Part shown: piece by piece, positions 20,033 through 20,152 of the stretch | How positions within the stretch are numbered: the first letter of the stretch is position 1 | How the letters are laid out: the number at the start of each line of letters is the position of its first letter | Assembly: GCA_964200075.2 (NCBI GenBank) | Contig: CAXNAA020000564.1 | Coordinates: forward strand, 1 to 20,152 | From: Sphacelaria rigidula | Lineage: Eukaryota > Phaeophyceae > Sphacelariales | Length of the DNA stretch: 20,152 bases | Direction: 5' to 3' | Made by a program: the position numbers and the translations under genes | Notes under the pieces: model-generated | Seen by the model: the letters and a program-made list of their open reading frames with translations, nothing else | Databases searched by the model: none | What the model was told of the DNA's origin: nothing

Positions 20033-20152
20033 GGATCTCGATAACCGGAATGTCGGGGTCCAAGATTATCAATATTGGGGGACTTGAGGTGTACGATCGA
20101 ACGCCAACATTGTTTTTCACCTAGGATCCCGATATTTCGGTTATTGCAATCC
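20033..20152. repeat. Inverted repeat at the window edge
   Basis: 20033-20064 and the reverse complement of 20121-20152 match at 25 of 32 positions. The best part is ATAACCGGAATGTCGGGGTCC against ATAACCGAAATATCGGGATCC. The spacer is about 56 bp. It may be a small foldback element or part of a larger one continuing beyond the window. Confidence 0.6.

Overview
The window reads as nuclear DNA of a multicellular stramenopile, most probably a brown alga (Phaeophyceae). Two things point there. One is a long gene made of EsV-1-7 cysteine-histidine repeats, a family greatly expanded in brown algae. The other is a decayed LINE reverse-transcriptase tail of a kind I associate with brown algal genomes. 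Gene density is very low, intergenic DNA is full of old repeats, there are no operons and no bacterial-type ribosome sites, and a 10-N assembly gap is present. The lineage call is inference; no rRNA, tRNA or housekeeping gene is here to confirm it.

Layout. 1-1193: no gene recognised. 1194-3752 (minus): an 852-residue EsV-1-7 repeat protein with 16 tandem 38-residue units (114 bp each) and a 237-residue low-complexity tail. A 17th, 5'-most unit and a glutamine-rich leader lie directly upstream in the same frame (3753-3980), but an in-frame TAG at 3780-3782 separates them. The gene is therefore either truncated at its N-terminus, a recent pseudogene, or affected by a base error or polymorphism. 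4163-5335 (minus): the C-terminal part of a LINE-type reverse transcriptase, broken by stops and frameshifts, carrying an internal 202-bp tandem duplication and the assembly gap. It lies upstream of the EsV-1-7 gene on the same strand.

5336-20152: no intact gene that I can support. It holds a second reverse-transcriptase relic of another type (12300-12660, plus strand, at least two frame changes). It also holds a degenerate tandem repeat (9423-9990), a GCGGT microsatellite (14323-14357), several diverged duplications (14378/14613, 14700/18376, 17215/17396, 19643/19809) and inverted repeats (16306/16557, 20033/20121).

The only likely functional protein gene is the EsV-1-7 gene. The most interesting biology is its array: near-identical units apparently grown by unequal exchange, decay concentrated at the C-terminal end, and a nonsense codon in the first unit.
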